From positions 103,739-167,738 of the forward strand of contig CAMCWC010000009.1 of NCBI GenBank assembly GCA_945882415.1: DNA of 64,000 nucleotides, written 5' to 3'. The stretch is from Chthonomonas calidirosea (GTDB taxonomy: Bacteria > Armatimonadota > Fimbriimonadia > Fimbriimonadales > Fimbriimonadaceae). Below are positions 33,487 to 42,649 of this stretch, in pieces; position 1 is the first letter of the stretch; the number at the start of each line of letters is the position of its first letter. The notes under the pieces are model-generated. The model had not been told where the DNA came from, made no database searches, and saw nothing but the letters and a program-made list of their open reading frames with translations. The position numbers and the translations under genes were made by a program.

Positions 33487-36400
33487 TCAGCTCAGCGACA
33501 TCCGCGCCGCATCTACGGCAGCGATGCTGTCCGTCAGGATGTTCATGAAGTTCTCAATCGCGTTGAGCGGGTTGCCTTGGTAGGGCCAGACGAGGCCGCC
33601 GGCGCCGGTGTGGCAGTCGCGGTTTTTCTTTTGGGCGAGGCTGAAGACGCGGGGGCCGTGGGAGACGTCGGCCGCGAACTTGATGGTTAGCTTCGCCTGT
33701 CGGGCATCCAGCTTTTCGATGCTGAGGTCTCGCGCCCGGAGGCGCAGTTCCATCACCCGGAACGCGTTTCGAACCTCGGGCAGCGGTCGGCCGTAGCGGT
33801 CTTCGACCTCGGCTTGGACTGCGCCCAGGGTAGCGGGATCGCGCACGGACATGATGCGCTGGTAGTAGTACAGCCGCTGCGCCTGGTCGCGGATGTACGA
33901 CTCGGGCAGCATGGCGACCACGGGGACTTCGAACATCGGCAGCGGTTCCAGGTTCGCCAGTGGATCTCGAACCTCGTCCGAATCGCCGCTGCGGGTTCCG
34001 TCAACCGAGTTCTTCAGCTGCGTCACGGCCTCGTTGATGAGCTGGGTGTAGAGCTCATAGCCGACGGTGACCATGGTTCCGCTCTGCTTTGCGCCAAGGA
34101 GCTCGCCCGCGCCGCGGATTTGGAGGTCGCGGAAGGCAAGGGAATAGCCGGAGCCGAGGCTGGAGAACTCTTGCAGGGCTTGCAGCCGCGCCATCGCGCC
34201 TTCGCTGACGGTTTTGTGCTTCCGCTTTAGGTCGGTGGCGCTGTCTTGTCGCGGACCTTGGTCGATGAAGGAGAGGTCCATCGTTCCGCTGTAAAGGAAG
34301 TAGGCGTACGCCTGGCGGTCGGATCGTCCGACACGGCCTCGTAGCTGATACAACTGCGACAGGCCGAGCTTGTCTGCACCTTCAACAATGAGGGTGTTGG
34401 CGTTGCTGATGTCGATGCCGTTTTCGACGATGGTGGTGGAGAGGAGAATGTCGATTTCGCCGCGAATGAAGCCGACCATGATCGGTTCGAGCTCTTTCTC
34501 GTTCATTTGCCCGTGCCCGACGCCGATGCGCGCGGTCGGGACGAGCTTGCGGAGCTTCTCGTACACGTGCATGATCGACTCCACGCGGTTGTAGACATAG
34601 AAGACCTGCCCGCCGCGGGCGAGTTCGCGCAGGATGGCTTCGCGGATGACTTCGCCGGCGTAGCTTCGAACGTAGGTCCGGATCGGCAATCGGCCCGGCG
34701 GTGGGTCGTTGATGAGGGACATCGAGCGGATGTCCATGAGGGCCATGCTGAGGGTTCGCGGGATCGGCGTGGCGGAGAGGGTGAGCACGTCGACTTCGCT
34801 GCGAAGCTGCTTCAGCATCTCCTTTTGCTTCACGCCGAACTTCTGCTCTTCGTCGATGATGGTAAGTCCGAGGTCTTTGAATCCGATTCCGGTGCCGAGG
34901 AGGGAGTGGGTGCCGACGATGATTTCGACTTCGCCGGCTTCCAGGCGCTTGCAGATGTCTTTCTTTTCCGTCGTCGTGGTGAAGCGGTTGATCAGGGCGA
35001 GGCGGGTTCCGAACGAGCCGAGGCGCTCTTGGAAGTTTCGGAAATGCTGCTCGGAGAGGATAGTGGTCGGGCAGAGGACGGCGACTTGCCGATTGCCTTG
35101 GACGGCCTTAAAGGCGGCGCGGATGGCGACTTCGGTTTTGCCGAATCCCACGTCTCCGCAGACGAGGCGATCCATTGGGTAGCCGCGCTCCATGTCTTCT
35201 TTGGCTTCTTTGATCGCCTTGAGCTGGCTTGGGGTTTCGACCCATGGGAAGGTCGATTCCATTTCGTACTGGAACGGGGTGTCGGGTCCGTATGACCTTC
35301 GTTGGACGCGGGTGCGTTGGGCGTAGAGCTTAACGAGGTCCCGGGCGAAGGCCTTGGCCTCCTCCTTCGCTTTTCCCAGGGTCCGCTGCCATTCACCTCC
35401 GCTCAGTCGGTTGAGCTTCGGCTCGGTATCCGACGGATTGAGATATTTTTGGATGCGGTCGAGCTGGTCGGTGGGGACAAAGAGCTTGTCGGGGGCTTGG
35501 TATTCGACAAACAGGAACTCCTTTTCGACGCCTTCGACGGTGCGCTTAACGAGGCCCCGGAAAACGCCGATTCCGAAGTTGATGTGCACCACGTAATCGC
35601 CGGGCTTCAGATCGAGCACGGTGGCGATGGGGGAGCCTTCCATGAACCGCTTCTGCGGCAGCTTTAGGCGGGCGACGCCGAAGAGTTCGGCATCGGAGAC
35701 GAGGGCGAACTTGTCGTTCGGGAGGACGAAGCCTCCGCCGAGGTTGCCGTGGGAAAGGTAGGTGCCAGGAACTCCTTTCTCGGCGACTTCGAAGGGGTGT
35801 ATATCGGCTTGGCCGAGGACGGCTTTCGCGCGCATCGGCTGATCGGTGGTGAAGAGGACGGTGAAGCCTTGGGTGCCGTAGTTGCGGAGGGTGGCGGCGA
35901 GGGCATCGGGGCGGCCGCGATAGCTGTCGAGCGAGACGGCGCCGACATCGATGCTGGTGCTCGGGTTCACCCATTCCGGCAGGTCGTTCATGCTGGTCAG
36001 CGCGAGGGTGTTGGCGTGGCCCGCGAGCTTTTCGGGCGGAAGGCCGAAGTCGCTCATGGGGCTGTGCAGGATTTCGCCTCGCTTGGCGCGGGCTTTCAGG
36101 CCCTGGTCGAGTTCGTCTTCGGCGCGGACGGCGATGGCGTCGATTTCTACTGGCTCGTCGAGGACGAGGCAATCTTCCTCGCCCAAGAGATCAACGGCGC
36201 AACCGGAATCCGGGTGGAGGATGGGGCGGTAGAGGTCGATGCGGTCGAAGTAGCTGCGTTGAGCGAGGGCGACGATGTCGGCGGAGATGCGGGTCTTGAG
36301 GAGCTCGGCGGCTTCGTCGTCTAGCAGGGTCGCTTCACGCTCGGCGGAAGTGCTGAGCCAGTCGGTCATGTCTTCAACGTGGCCGAAGTAGAGGGTTTCT

Positions 36401-37080
36401 CGGGAGGGGGCCAGCGAGATGGCGGGGATGTTTCCGACCGAGCGTTGGCTGTTGGAATCGAACTGACGAATCGATTCGACTTCGTCGCCGAAGAGCTCGA
36501 TTCGGACGGGGTAGTCGCGACCGGTGGGGAAGACGTCGATGATGCCGCCTCGATGCGAGAACTGTCCGGGGATGCGGACGGGGTCGCTGGCTTCGTAGCC
36601 GAGCGAGGAAAGCTGGGATAGGAATTGGTCGCGGTCAAGCGTTTGGCCGGTTTTGACTTCGATGAACGCGGCCATCAGGACATCGCGCGGGAGCGTGCGT
36701 TCTAACGCGGCCTGCGGGGAGGTGATGATGATGTTCGGATGGTCTTCGACGAGGGCGCGAAGGCTACCGAGGCGGTCGGAAAGCGAGATGTGCTCGGGGG
36801 CGGAGTCTTCGAAGAGGGCGCTGGTTCCGCTCGGGAGCTGGTGGATTACGCCCGGGCTGATGCCGCACATTTGGAGCTTGGCTTGCCAGGCGAGGGCGCG
36901 GTCGTAGCTGCCGGTGACGATCAGCGTTTTCTGCGGTTGCTCCAGATATCGGGCCGCGATATAGAAGGGTCGAGCCTCGGGGGCGATGCTTTGCCAAACC
37001 GCAGACGCAGTGCTGGCGCGAAAAAGCTCGCTTACCGCGGGCAGTTCGGCAAATCTCTTCGCCCATTCAGCCGTACGCAC
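33487..37080 (-). CDS. mfd: Transcription-repair coupling factor Mfd
   Basis: Mfd removes RNA polymerase stalled at lesions and recruits UvrA. The 1197-residue protein has a UvrB-like N-terminal part, a CarD-like RNA-polymerase interaction domain (LKPGDYVVHINFGIGVFRG, about residue 500), and RecG-like translocase domains. Walker A is CGDVGFGKTEVAIR, the DEEQ box is TIIDEEQKFG, then LSATPIPRTL, and the late helicase motif is LRGRVGRSDRQAYAY. The C-terminal TRCF domain follows (about 1060-1160). The start GTG 37080 has TATCCT 7 bases upstream on the minus strand. It is divergent from nuoB. Confidence 0.97.
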   Translation of the reverse strand: MRTAEWAKRFAELPAVSELFRASTASAVWQSIAPEARPFYIAARYLEQPQKTLIVTGSYDRALAWQAKLQMCGISPGVIHQLPSGTSALFEDSAPEHISLSDRLGSLRALVEDHPNIIITSPQAALERTLPRDVLMAAFIEVKTGQTLDRDQFLSQLSSLGYEASDPVRIPGQFSHRGGIIDVFPTGRDYPVRIELFGDEVESIRQFDSNSQRSVGNIPAISLAPSRETLYFGHVEDMTDWLSTSAEREATLLDDEAAELLKTRISADIVALAQRSYFDRIDLYRPILHPDSGCAVDLLGEEDCLVLDEPVEIDAIAVRAEDELDQGLKARAKRGEILHSPMSDFGLPPEKLAGHANTLALTSMNDLPEWVNPSTSIDVGAVSLDSYRGRPDALAATLRNYGTQGFTVLFTTDQPMRAKAVLGQADIHPFEVAEKGVPGTYLSHGNLGGGFVLPNDKFALVSDAELFGVARLKLPQKRFMEGSPIATVLDLKPGDYVVHINFGIGVFRGLVKRTVEGVEKEFLFVEYQAPDKLFVPTDQLDRIQKYLNPSDTEPKLNRLSGGEWQRTLGKAKEEAKAFARDLVKLYAQRTRVQRRSYGPDTPFQYEMESTFPWVETPSQLKAIKEAKEDMERGYPMDRLVCGDVGFGKTEVAIRAAFKAVQGNRQVAVLCPTTILSEQHFRNFQERLGSFGTRLALINRFTTTTEKKDICKRLEAGEVEIIVGTHSLLGTGIGFKDLGLTIIDEEQKFGVKQKEMLKQLRSEVDVLTLSATPIPRTLSMALMDIRSMSLINDPPPGRLPIRTYVRSYAGEVIREAILRELARGGQVFYVYNRVESIMHVYEKLRKLVPTARIGVGHGQMNEKELEPIMVGFIRGEIDILLSTTIVENGIDISNANTLIVEGADKLGLSQLYQLRGRVGRSDRQAYAYFLYSGTMDLSFIDQGPRQDSATDLKRKHKTVSEGAMARLQALQEFSSLGSGYSLAFRDLQIRGAGELLGAKQSGTMVTVGYELYTQLINEAVTQLKNSVDGTRSGDSDEVRDPLANLEPLPMFEVPVVAMLPESYIRDQAQRLYYYQRIMSVRDPATLGAVQAEVEDRYGRPLPEVRNAFRVMELRLRARDLSIEKLDARQAKLTIKFAADVSHGPRVFSLAQKKNRDCHTGAGGLVWPYQGNPLNAIENFMNILTDSIAAVDAARMSLS

Positions 37081-37099
37081 TTGTAAGAGGATACCGGGC

Positions 37100-37105
37100 T
37101 ATACT
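37100..37105 (+). promoter_or_regulatory. TATACT -10 element of nuoB-nuoI
   Basis: TATACT ends 20 bases before the nuoB ATG; transcription would start around 37111-37113. It lies between the divergent mfd and nuoB starts, 45 bases apart. Confidence 0.5.
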
Positions 37106-37125
37106 CCTATCAGGTTCAAAACCCT

Positions 37126-37704
37126 ATGCCAAAGCGCGTCGAAACCATCGTTCTTCACGATACAAGCACTCCTGTTTTGGGCGATACCCAGAAGGGTGGC
37201 AACATCATTCTCACTTCGGCAGAGACGCTGATCAACCAAGCGCGCGCCAACTCTTTGTGGCCGCTGACTTTTGGTCTCGCTTGCTGCGCCATCGAAATGA
37301 TGTCGAGCGCGGGTTCGCGGTTCGACTTGTCCCGGTTTGGCAGTGAAGCTTTCCGCGCGACGCCACGACAGGCCGACGTGATGATCATCGCGGGTCGCGT
37401 CTCGAAGAAGATGGCCCCGGTTTTGCGACAGATTTATGACCAAATGCCCGAGCCGAAATGGGTGATCTCGATGGGCGCTTGCGCTTCTTCGGGCGGCGTT
37501 TATAACAACTACGCGATCGTTCAGGGCGCAGACCAGGTGGTTCCGGTTGACGTTTATGTTCCGGGCTGCCCGCCATCGCCAGATGCGCTGATCTACGGCA
37601 TTTTGAAGCTTCAGGAGAAGATCAAGCGCGGACGGTCGAAGTCGTTTAAGGACCTCAAGCTGATTGAGGTCAATGCTCGAACGCTGGAAACGGTGGAAGC
37701 TTAA
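37126..37704 (+). CDS. nuoB: NADH-quinone oxidoreductase subunit B
   Basis: NuoB carries cluster N2 of complex I, the last iron-sulfur centre before quinone. The 192-residue protein has the four cysteine ligands in the canonical pattern: [10 protein letters not shown] (two adjacent Cys), [10 protein letters not shown], and [17 protein letters not shown]. The N-terminal extension of about 25 residues is usual. It is followed by nuoI with a 1-base overlap (TAATG). The other complex I genes are not in this window. Confidence 0.96.
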   Translation: MPKRVETIVLHDTSTPVLGDTQKGGNIILTSAETLINQARANSLWPLTFGLACCAIEMMSSAGSRFDLSRFGSEAFRATPRQADVMIIAGRVSKKMAPVLRQIYDQMPEPKWVISMGACASSGGVYNNYAIVQGADQVVPVDVYVPGCPPSPDALIYGILKLQEKIKRGRSKSFKDLKLIEVNARTLETVEA

Positions 37705-38153
37705 TGGACCTGCTCAAGTCGGTTGTTAAGCCGATGCTTGCGGGTCTCGGCATTACGCGAGAGCGGTTGAAGCGGGACAAGATCACGTTTATGTATCCCG
37801 AGGAAGTCCGGGAACAGCACCCACGAACGCGCTGGCGACACGTTTTGACGCGGTACGAGAGCGGACTTGAGCGATGCATTGGATGTTCGCTCTGTGCAGG
37901 TGCTTGTCCGGCTCGTTGCATCTACGTTCAGGCTGATGAGAACACGGACGACGCGCGATTCTCGCCGGGTGAGCGGTACGCGGTTCGGTACGAGATCAAC
38001 ATGCTCCGCTGCATTTTCTGCGGCTATTGCCAAGAAGCTTGTCCGACGGGCGCGATTGTGCTTCGAAAGGACTTTGAGCTCGCGAATTATCACCGAGAGC
38101 AGTTCGTGTATACGAAAGAGATGCTGCTCGAACCGATGCCGATCCAGAAGTAG
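37704..38153 (+). CDS. nuoI: NADH-quinone oxidoreductase subunit I
   Basis: A 149-residue ferredoxin-like subunit that holds clusters N6a and N6b and passes electrons to NuoB. Two 4Fe-4S motifs are intact: CIGCSLCAGACPARC (about residues 58-72) and CIFCGYCQEACPTGA (about 103-117). Translation is coupled to nuoB by the TAATG junction. Confidence 0.96.
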   Translation: MDLLKSVVKPMLAGLGITRERLKRDKITFMYPEEVREQHPRTRWRHVLTRYESGLERCIGCSLCAGACPARCIYVQADENTDDARFSPGERYAVRYEINMLRCIFCGYCQEACPTGAIVLRKDFELANYHREQFVYTKEMLLEPMPIQK

Positions 38154-38275
38154 GATCTTCCTTGTGTGTCGCCGTTTTCGGTTTTTGAGGACAGCGGCAT
38201 TTTTATTGGAACGATTCTTGTTCTCTTTCCCTTACCGTTTTCGGATGCTCCGGCCGGGACACCAATGGAAAGAAA

Positions 38276-39184
38276 ATGAAGAACTCATCTACTTGGATGT
38301 TCGTCCTTGGGCTTGCCGCGCTTACCGCTGCATCCAACGCACAGTTTGAAACGCGAGTTGTGGCGAAAGGGCTCAACCGACCGACTGGTCTTACCGTGAT
38401 GGGCTACGGCACCTTCACCTCGCTTGTTTATTCTCAGGTTCCGACGCCAGGAGTTTCTGGTGCGGCGGGTGGAACCAACGGCATCGTTAAGTTGGACCTC
38501 TGGAACAACCGAAAGTGGACGATCAATATGGGCGAGCCAGAGCCTTTGAACCTCACGGCTACTTCTGACGGTTCCATCTACTGGACTTGCCGATCTGCGG
38601 GCGTTATCTTGAAGCGAAACAAAGCTGGCATGATTGCTCCGCTTCTGACCGGCTTGGCTAAACCGACGGGGATCACTGCTTTGGCGAACGGAGACATTGC
38701 GTTTACGCAGGTTCCGACTCCGGGCGTTAATGGCGGAAATGGCGGCATGAACACGGTTGACCTTTTCACCGGCGGTTCGGTCATGAACCTGACCATGGGA
38801 CAGCCAGAACCTACGGACATCGTTGCCAGTCGCAGCGGCGACCTGTACTGGACCTGCAAATCTGCGGGCGTGATTCTTCACCGAAATCCAGCGGGAATGG
38901 TGGAAGTGGTTCTTCGCGGGCTCAACAAGCCAACCGGAATTGCGATCAACAAATCGGGCTCGACGATCTACTTCACCGAGGTTCCAACTCCAGGATTCTC
39001 GAGTCGCATGGGTGGCGGGAACTTCGTTTGGGAATACAACCTCGCTCGGGGAACGCGAACCATTGTCAGCTACGGCGATAGTGAGCCGACCGATGTTGCG
39101 GTTACGCTTGACGGACGCATCTTCTGGACCAACTCTGCGTCGGGAGAGATTCTTGAGGCGCGAAGGACTCCGTTCGGGATCTGA
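38276..39184 (+). CDS. Secreted beta-propeller-like repeat protein
   Basis: A 302-residue protein with a signal peptide (about residues 1-22, ending ASNAQ). The mature part has three long repeats. Each begins with GL-RPTGLT or GLAKPTGITAL, then a QVPTPGV-G-GG-N motif, then a strand pair ending in YWTCRSAGVIL-RN or a related form. This looks like an NHL/SMP-30-type propeller made from about 95-residue units. The ligand is unknown. GGAAAG lies 5 bases before the ATG. It is followed by the ECF sigma gene. Confidence 0.75.
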   Translation: MKNSSTWMFVLGLAALTAASNAQFETRVVAKGLNRPTGLTVMGYGTFTSLVYSQVPTPGVSGAAGGTNGIVKLDLWNNRKWTINMGEPEPLNLTATSDGSIYWTCRSAGVILKRNKAGMIAPLLTGLAKPTGITALANGDIAFTQVPTPGVNGGNGGMNTVDLFTGGSVMNLTMGQPEPTDIVASRSGDLYWTCKSAGVILHRNPAGMVEVVLRGLNKPTGIAINKSGSTIYFTEVPTPGFSSRMGGGNFVWEYNLARGTRTIVSYGDSEPTDVAVTLDGRIFWTNSASGEILEARRTPFGI

Positions 39185-39194
39185 TTATTTGCTC

Positions 39195-39216
39195 GCCCCC
39201 ACTTTAATGTGGGGGC
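39195..39216 (+). promoter_or_regulatory. Hairpin just upstream of the sigma factor gene
   Basis: A perfect inverted repeat, GCCCCCAC (39195-39202) and GTGGGGGC (39209-39216) with a 6-base loop, ends 9 bases before the sigma ATG. It has no T-run, so it is not a typical terminator. It might occlude ribosome entry or serve as an operator. Confidence 0.45.
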
Positions 39217-39225
39217 AACCCTACG

Positions 39226-39741
39226 ATGTTTAACTTCTTCCGGCCTAACTTCGAGACTTCGGTGCGCAGGGAACTGCCCATGCTGTACCGGGTTGCGCGA
39301 AGACTTACTTCAAGCGCCGAAGATGCGGAGGATTTGGTGAGTCAAACGCTCGTTTCGGCATACAGGGGTTGGCACACTTTTGACGGCAAGTACCTTCGAA
39401 GTTGGCTCGTAAGGATTCTTCGAAACGAGCGCGGGGCGCTTTCTAGTGAGAAGAACTTGATGGCGGAGATTGAAGATTTAGCCGAGCACCCAGATGACTA
39501 CACCACTTGGGACCAGGTTGCGGCCAAGTTTGAGTCGGAAGACATTCGGAGAGAGATTGACCTGTTGCCTTTACACTTTAAGCTCCCGGTCCTGCTTTGT
39601 GATGTTGAACAGTTGAGCTATGAAGAGGCGAGCCAAGCCCTGGATATTCCGATTGGCACGGTTCGATCAAGGCTTAATCGAGGAAGAAATCAGTTGAAGC
39701 GAAAGCTGTTTCATTGGACAAGAGAGGAAATTCGACCATGA
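39226..39741 (+). CDS. ECF-family RNA polymerase sigma factor
   Basis: A 171-residue sigma-70 family protein with only regions 2 and 4. Region 2: LPMLYRVARRLTSSAEDAEDLVSQTLVSAYRGW (about residues 13-46), continuing in YLRSWLVRILRNERG. Region 4: LSYEEASQALDIPIGTVRSRLNRGRNQLKRKL (about 127-158), the -35-binding helix-turn-helix. It is coupled to the anti-sigma gene by an ATGA overlap. Its target promoters and signal are unknown. Confidence 0.94.
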   Translation: MFNFFRPNFETSVRRELPMLYRVARRLTSSAEDAEDLVSQTLVSAYRGWHTFDGKYLRSWLVRILRNERGALSSEKNLMAEIEDLAEHPDDYTTWDQVAAKFESEDIRREIDLLPLHFKLPVLLCDVEQLSYEEASQALDIPIGTVRSRLNRGRNQLKRKLFHWTREEIRP

Positions 39742-40418
39742 GAATCGATTGGGATGCGTACGAAAGAAACTTGCTGCCCGCCGCTGAAATGGCCGAAGTG
39801 ACGGAAGCCCTAAAGCGGGATGCAGATTTGCGGGCTCAGTATCATGCTTTTCAGAACTTTAAGTTGAATGTTCGATCAAGCGTTAAGTCAGAGTCGGTTC
39901 CGCTTGATCAGCTTCGGCAGGAGCTTCGGGTTGTGGCGAATCAATCGCGAATTCGGCCGGCTTACGGTAGGTGGGTCACGGTAGGAGTCGCGGGCTCGGC
40001 TCTGCTGGTCGCGCTGGTGGCTCGTCAGCAGTTCGACAGCGATCCTTTGCGGTTAGCGAAGACGCCAGAAATTGATCAGGTTTCTCCGTTAAACGAAAGC
40101 GAGGGATGGAAATGGATTCAAAAGGAACAAGGTTATGCTGGCGTTTCACCCATTCAGTTCAAGAATCCGAACTTGAAGTTTTCGCTTGTTCGTAAAGGCG
40201 AAGATTGGGCGTGCATGGATTACATCCTCGACGGTGATCCGATTCGACTTTACATGAAGAAGGATGAATCGGCTCTGCGCAATGTTGCTTTCCAAAGTGT
40301 CGGCAATCGGTATGTCTTTGCCGGAAATGGAATTGGCTGGCGCGCTGGCAGCTTTGTGTACTCGATGCAGGGTGCTTCGAACGAGAAGTTGATCAGCTTG
40401 GTGCGCCAGGCTAGTTAA
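39738..40418 (+). CDS. Membrane anti-sigma factor-like protein
   Basis: A 226-residue protein with a short cytoplasmic part (about residues 1-75) containing an acidic-basic helical segment, one transmembrane helix (about 78-96, VTVGVAGSALLVALVARQQF), and an extracytoplasmic beta-rich domain. There is no HxxxCxxC zinc motif. Position directly after and overlapping the ECF sigma gene is the main reason for calling it an anti-sigma factor. Its stop codon lies inside a perfect inverted repeat. Confidence 0.75.
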   Translation: MRIDWDAYERNLLPAAEMAEVTEALKRDADLRAQYHAFQNFKLNVRSSVKSESVPLDQLRQELRVVANQSRIRPAYGRWVTVGVAGSALLVALVARQQFDSDPLRLAKTPEIDQVSPLNESEGWKWIQKEQGYAGVSPIQFKNPNLKFSLVRKGEDWACMDYILDGDPIRLYMKKDESALRNVAFQSVGNRYVFAGNGIGWRAGSFVYSMQGASNEKLISLVRQAS

Positions 40419-40427
40419 GCCTGGCGC
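40403..40427. terminator. Bidirectional terminator-like hairpin
   Basis: A perfect 10-bp inverted repeat (GCGCCAGGCT at 40403-40412, AGCCTGGCGC at 40418-40427; 5-base loop) that overlaps the anti-sigma stop and precedes the convergent rsfS stop. No strong T-run on either side. Confidence 0.55.
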
Positions 40428-40439
40428 AGCTTGCGTTGT

Positions 40440-40781
40440 TCAGCTCAGGTTCGGATCGGTCTGGGTGTTCTTCCAGAGGGTTTCCAGATCGTAGAACTGG
40501 CGCTGCTCTTCGCGCATGATGTGCAGCACGATGTCGCCGTAATCGTGGAGGATCCAGCCGGAGCGCTCGCCTTCAATGCGAAGGGGTTTCACGCCCTTGA
40601 CGGCCATTTTCTCTTCGACGCGCTCGGCGATACTTTGCACGTGTCGGTCGCTGGTTCCGGTGCAGACGACAAAGTAGTCGGCGATGGAGGTTTTGAGGCG
40701 GACGTCAAGTTGCTCGATGTTTTCCGCTTTCAGGTCATCGGCGGCGTCGGCAATTAGGTTCAGTTTTTCTTCAATGGTCAT
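40440..40781 (-). CDS. rsfS: Ribosomal silencing factor RsfS
   Basis: A 113-residue RsfS/Iojap/YbeB protein that binds L14 and blocks subunit joining when nutrients are scarce. The family core is clear: DYFVVCTGTSDRHVQSIAERV, then GERSGWILHDYGDIVLHIM, ending in REEQRQFYDLETLW. It follows nadD by 5 bases, a widely conserved arrangement. Confidence 0.96.
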   Translation of the reverse strand: MTIEEKLNLIADAADDLKAENIEQLDVRLKTSIADYFVVCTGTSDRHVQSIAERVEEKMAVKGVKPLRIEGERSGWILHDYGDIVLHIMREEQRQFYDLETLWKNTQTDPNLS

Positions 40782-40786
40782 GCAGT

Positions 40787-41380
40787 TCAGGAGTCGGTGT
40801 AAAGCCGCTTTTCTTGGATATACCGCAGAACTTCCGGCGTGACCAAATCGGTCACGGGTTTTCGGCGGGCAATCCGGTCTCGGATCTCGGTCGAGGAGAC
40901 TTCCATAGGGTCCATTTGGACAAAGTCACATTTGTCTTGAAACACTTCTGGCACCATGGTCAGAGCGTTTTCTTGGGTGATCGGGGGGCGGAGGACGATG
41001 GCCAGCCGGCACATTTTGGCGAGGCGGGGAACCCCTTTCCATTCGCCGATGGTGGCAAGGCCGTCGGTGCCCATGATGAACCAGAACTCGGCTTGGCGGA
41101 TCATGCTGAGTTCGCCGAGGGTGTCAACGGTGTAGCTCATGCCTCCCCGGGTGATCTCCATGTCGCTGAGGCTCAGGCTCTCGTGCTTCGAGATCATCGT
41201 TTGCACCATGGCGAGTCGGTGTTCGGAGCTCGCGGAGCTGCAGCGTTGCTTGAGCGGATTTTGGTTCGCCGGGAGCAACAGCACTTCGTCCAGATCCAAC
41301 GCGGCCTGGACGGTGAGAGCAATTTTGAGGTGACCCGTGTGTGGCGGGTCGAAGGTTCCGCCAAGAATTCCAATCTTCAT
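40787..41380 (-). CDS. nadD: Nicotinate-nucleotide adenylyltransferase
   Basis: NadD makes nicotinate adenine dinucleotide from NaMN and ATP. The 197-residue protein has the GILGGTFDPPHTGHLKIA ATP-binding motif with the HxGH residues, the LLLPANQNPLKQ loop, and the ISSTEIRDRI-type motif, here SSTEIRDRIARRKP. Length is standard. It overlaps the obg stop by 4 bases. Confidence 0.97.
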   Translation of the reverse strand: MKIGILGGTFDPPHTGHLKIALTVQAALDLDEVLLLPANQNPLKQRCSSASSEHRLAMVQTMISKHESLSLSDMEITRGGMSYTVDTLGELSMIRQAEFWFIMGTDGLATIGEWKGVPRLAKMCRLAIVLRPPITQENALTMVPEVFQDKCDFVQMDPMEVSSTEIRDRIARRKPVTDLVTPEVLRYIQEKRLYTDS

Positions 41381-42645
41381 GATTCGTCGGTGAAGGCGAA
41401 GGTCAATTCGCCAATGGTCACTTCGTCGCCCTCCTCGGCTCCGAGTTCGCGCAGCTTGTCGATAACGCCAACGCGCTCAAGGCGACGGTGCAGGTACCGG
41501 ACCGCTTCGTCGTTGGTGAGTTCGGTCATTTCGACCATGCGGGCAATGCGCTTGCCGATGATCTTGTAGCCACCACCTTCTTCTGGAACAACGTCCCAGA
41601 ACTGGTCGGTCGCGGCTTGGAGGTCTGGAGTGAGAATGACCGGGGCGTCGAGTGGTTCGGCGGCCTTGAGGGCTTCAAGCATGGCGTCTAGAAGTCGCTC
41701 AGTGCCTTCGCCGGTGGCACCCGAGATCGCGATCAGCGGGATATCTAGATCCTCGAACTGCTGGCGCATTTCGTTGAACTCGCCCGCCGGCACGATGTCC
41801 AGCTTGTTCATGGCGATGATTCGTGGGCGCGACCAGATGTCTTCGCTGTACCGACGTAGTTCGGTTTCGATCAGGTCAAAGTTCTTTCGCGGGTTTGATC
41901 CGTCGACGGGGAAGGTGTCGACAACGTGCACCAGGACTCGGCAGCGCTCAACGTGGCGGAGGAACTGGTGACCGAGGCCGATGCCGTCGCTTGCACCTTC
42001 GATCAACCCGGGCATGTCGGCGATGACAAAGCTCTCATCTCGGAATCGGACGACGCCGAGGTTCGGGATGATGGTGGTGAACGGGTAGTCGGCGATCTTA
42101 GGTCTTGCGGCCGAGAGTCGTGAGATTAGCGTGCTCTTTCCAGCGTTTGGCAAGCCGACCAGCGCGACGTCGGCGAGCATTTTGAGCTCGAGCTTCGCGA
42201 GAATGCGCTCACCAGGGGCGCCTTTCTGGGCGAAGTTCGGGGCCTGCCGGACGGAGGAGGTGTAGTGCATGTTGCCCTTTCCACCTTTTCCGCCTTTGCA
42301 GATGACGTAGCGCATGCCGTGCGTCGCCATGTCGATGAGCGGGTCGCCGGTCTCAGAGTCAACGATCACGGTGCCCACGGGCACTTTGACTTCGATATCT
42401 TTGGCGTCACGCCCGCGCTTGTTGCCCATGCCGTGATCGGCAGATTGAGCGACAATTTTTTGGGCAAGTTGTAGGTCGTATAGAGTTCGCTTGCCGCGTT
42501 CGGAAACCAGAATAATACTTCCGCCCCGTCCGCCGTCGGCACCGTTTGGTCCGCCTCGGGGAACGTGCTTTTCGCGGTGGAAACTCACGGCTCCCGATCC
42601 GCCACGCCCGGAGATGAACTCTACGATGGCTTCATCGAGAAACAT
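41377..42645 (-). CDS. obg: GTPase Obg
   Basis: A 422-residue Obg/CgtA GTPase with ribosome-assembly and stress roles. The N-terminal Obg fold is glycine-rich (GRGGSGAVSFHREKHVPRGG, GGRGGSII, about residues 13-50). The G domain has LVGLPNAGKSTLISRL, DMPGLIEGAS, MNKLD and the SGATGEG-type G5 loop. A C-terminal OCT domain lies at about residues 345-415. It begins 4 bases after menE on the minus strand; TACACT 6 bases before the ATG may be an internal promoter. Confidence 0.97.
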   Translation of the reverse strand: MFLDEAIVEFISGRGGSGAVSFHREKHVPRGGPNGADGGRGGSIILVSERGKRTLYDLQLAQKIVAQSADHGMGNKRGRDAKDIEVKVPVGTVIVDSETGDPLIDMATHGMRYVICKGGKGGKGNMHYTSSVRQAPNFAQKGAPGERILAKLELKMLADVALVGLPNAGKSTLISRLSAARPKIADYPFTTIIPNLGVVRFRDESFVIADMPGLIEGASDGIGLGHQFLRHVERCRVLVHVVDTFPVDGSNPRKNFDLIETELRRYSEDIWSRPRIIAMNKLDIVPAGEFNEMRQQFEDLDIPLIAISGATGEGTERLLDAMLEALKAAEPLDAPVILTPDLQAATDQFWDVVPEEGGGYKIIGKRIARMVEMTELTNDEAVRYLHRRLERVGVIDKLRELGAEEGDEVTIGELTFAFTDES

Positions 42646-42649
42646 TTCT

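Noticed and set aside
34507..35295. Long plus-strand frame of 262 codons inside mfd
   Set aside because: It is antisense to conserved helicase motifs of Mfd and has an Asp/Gly/Ala/Phe-rich shadow composition with no domain.
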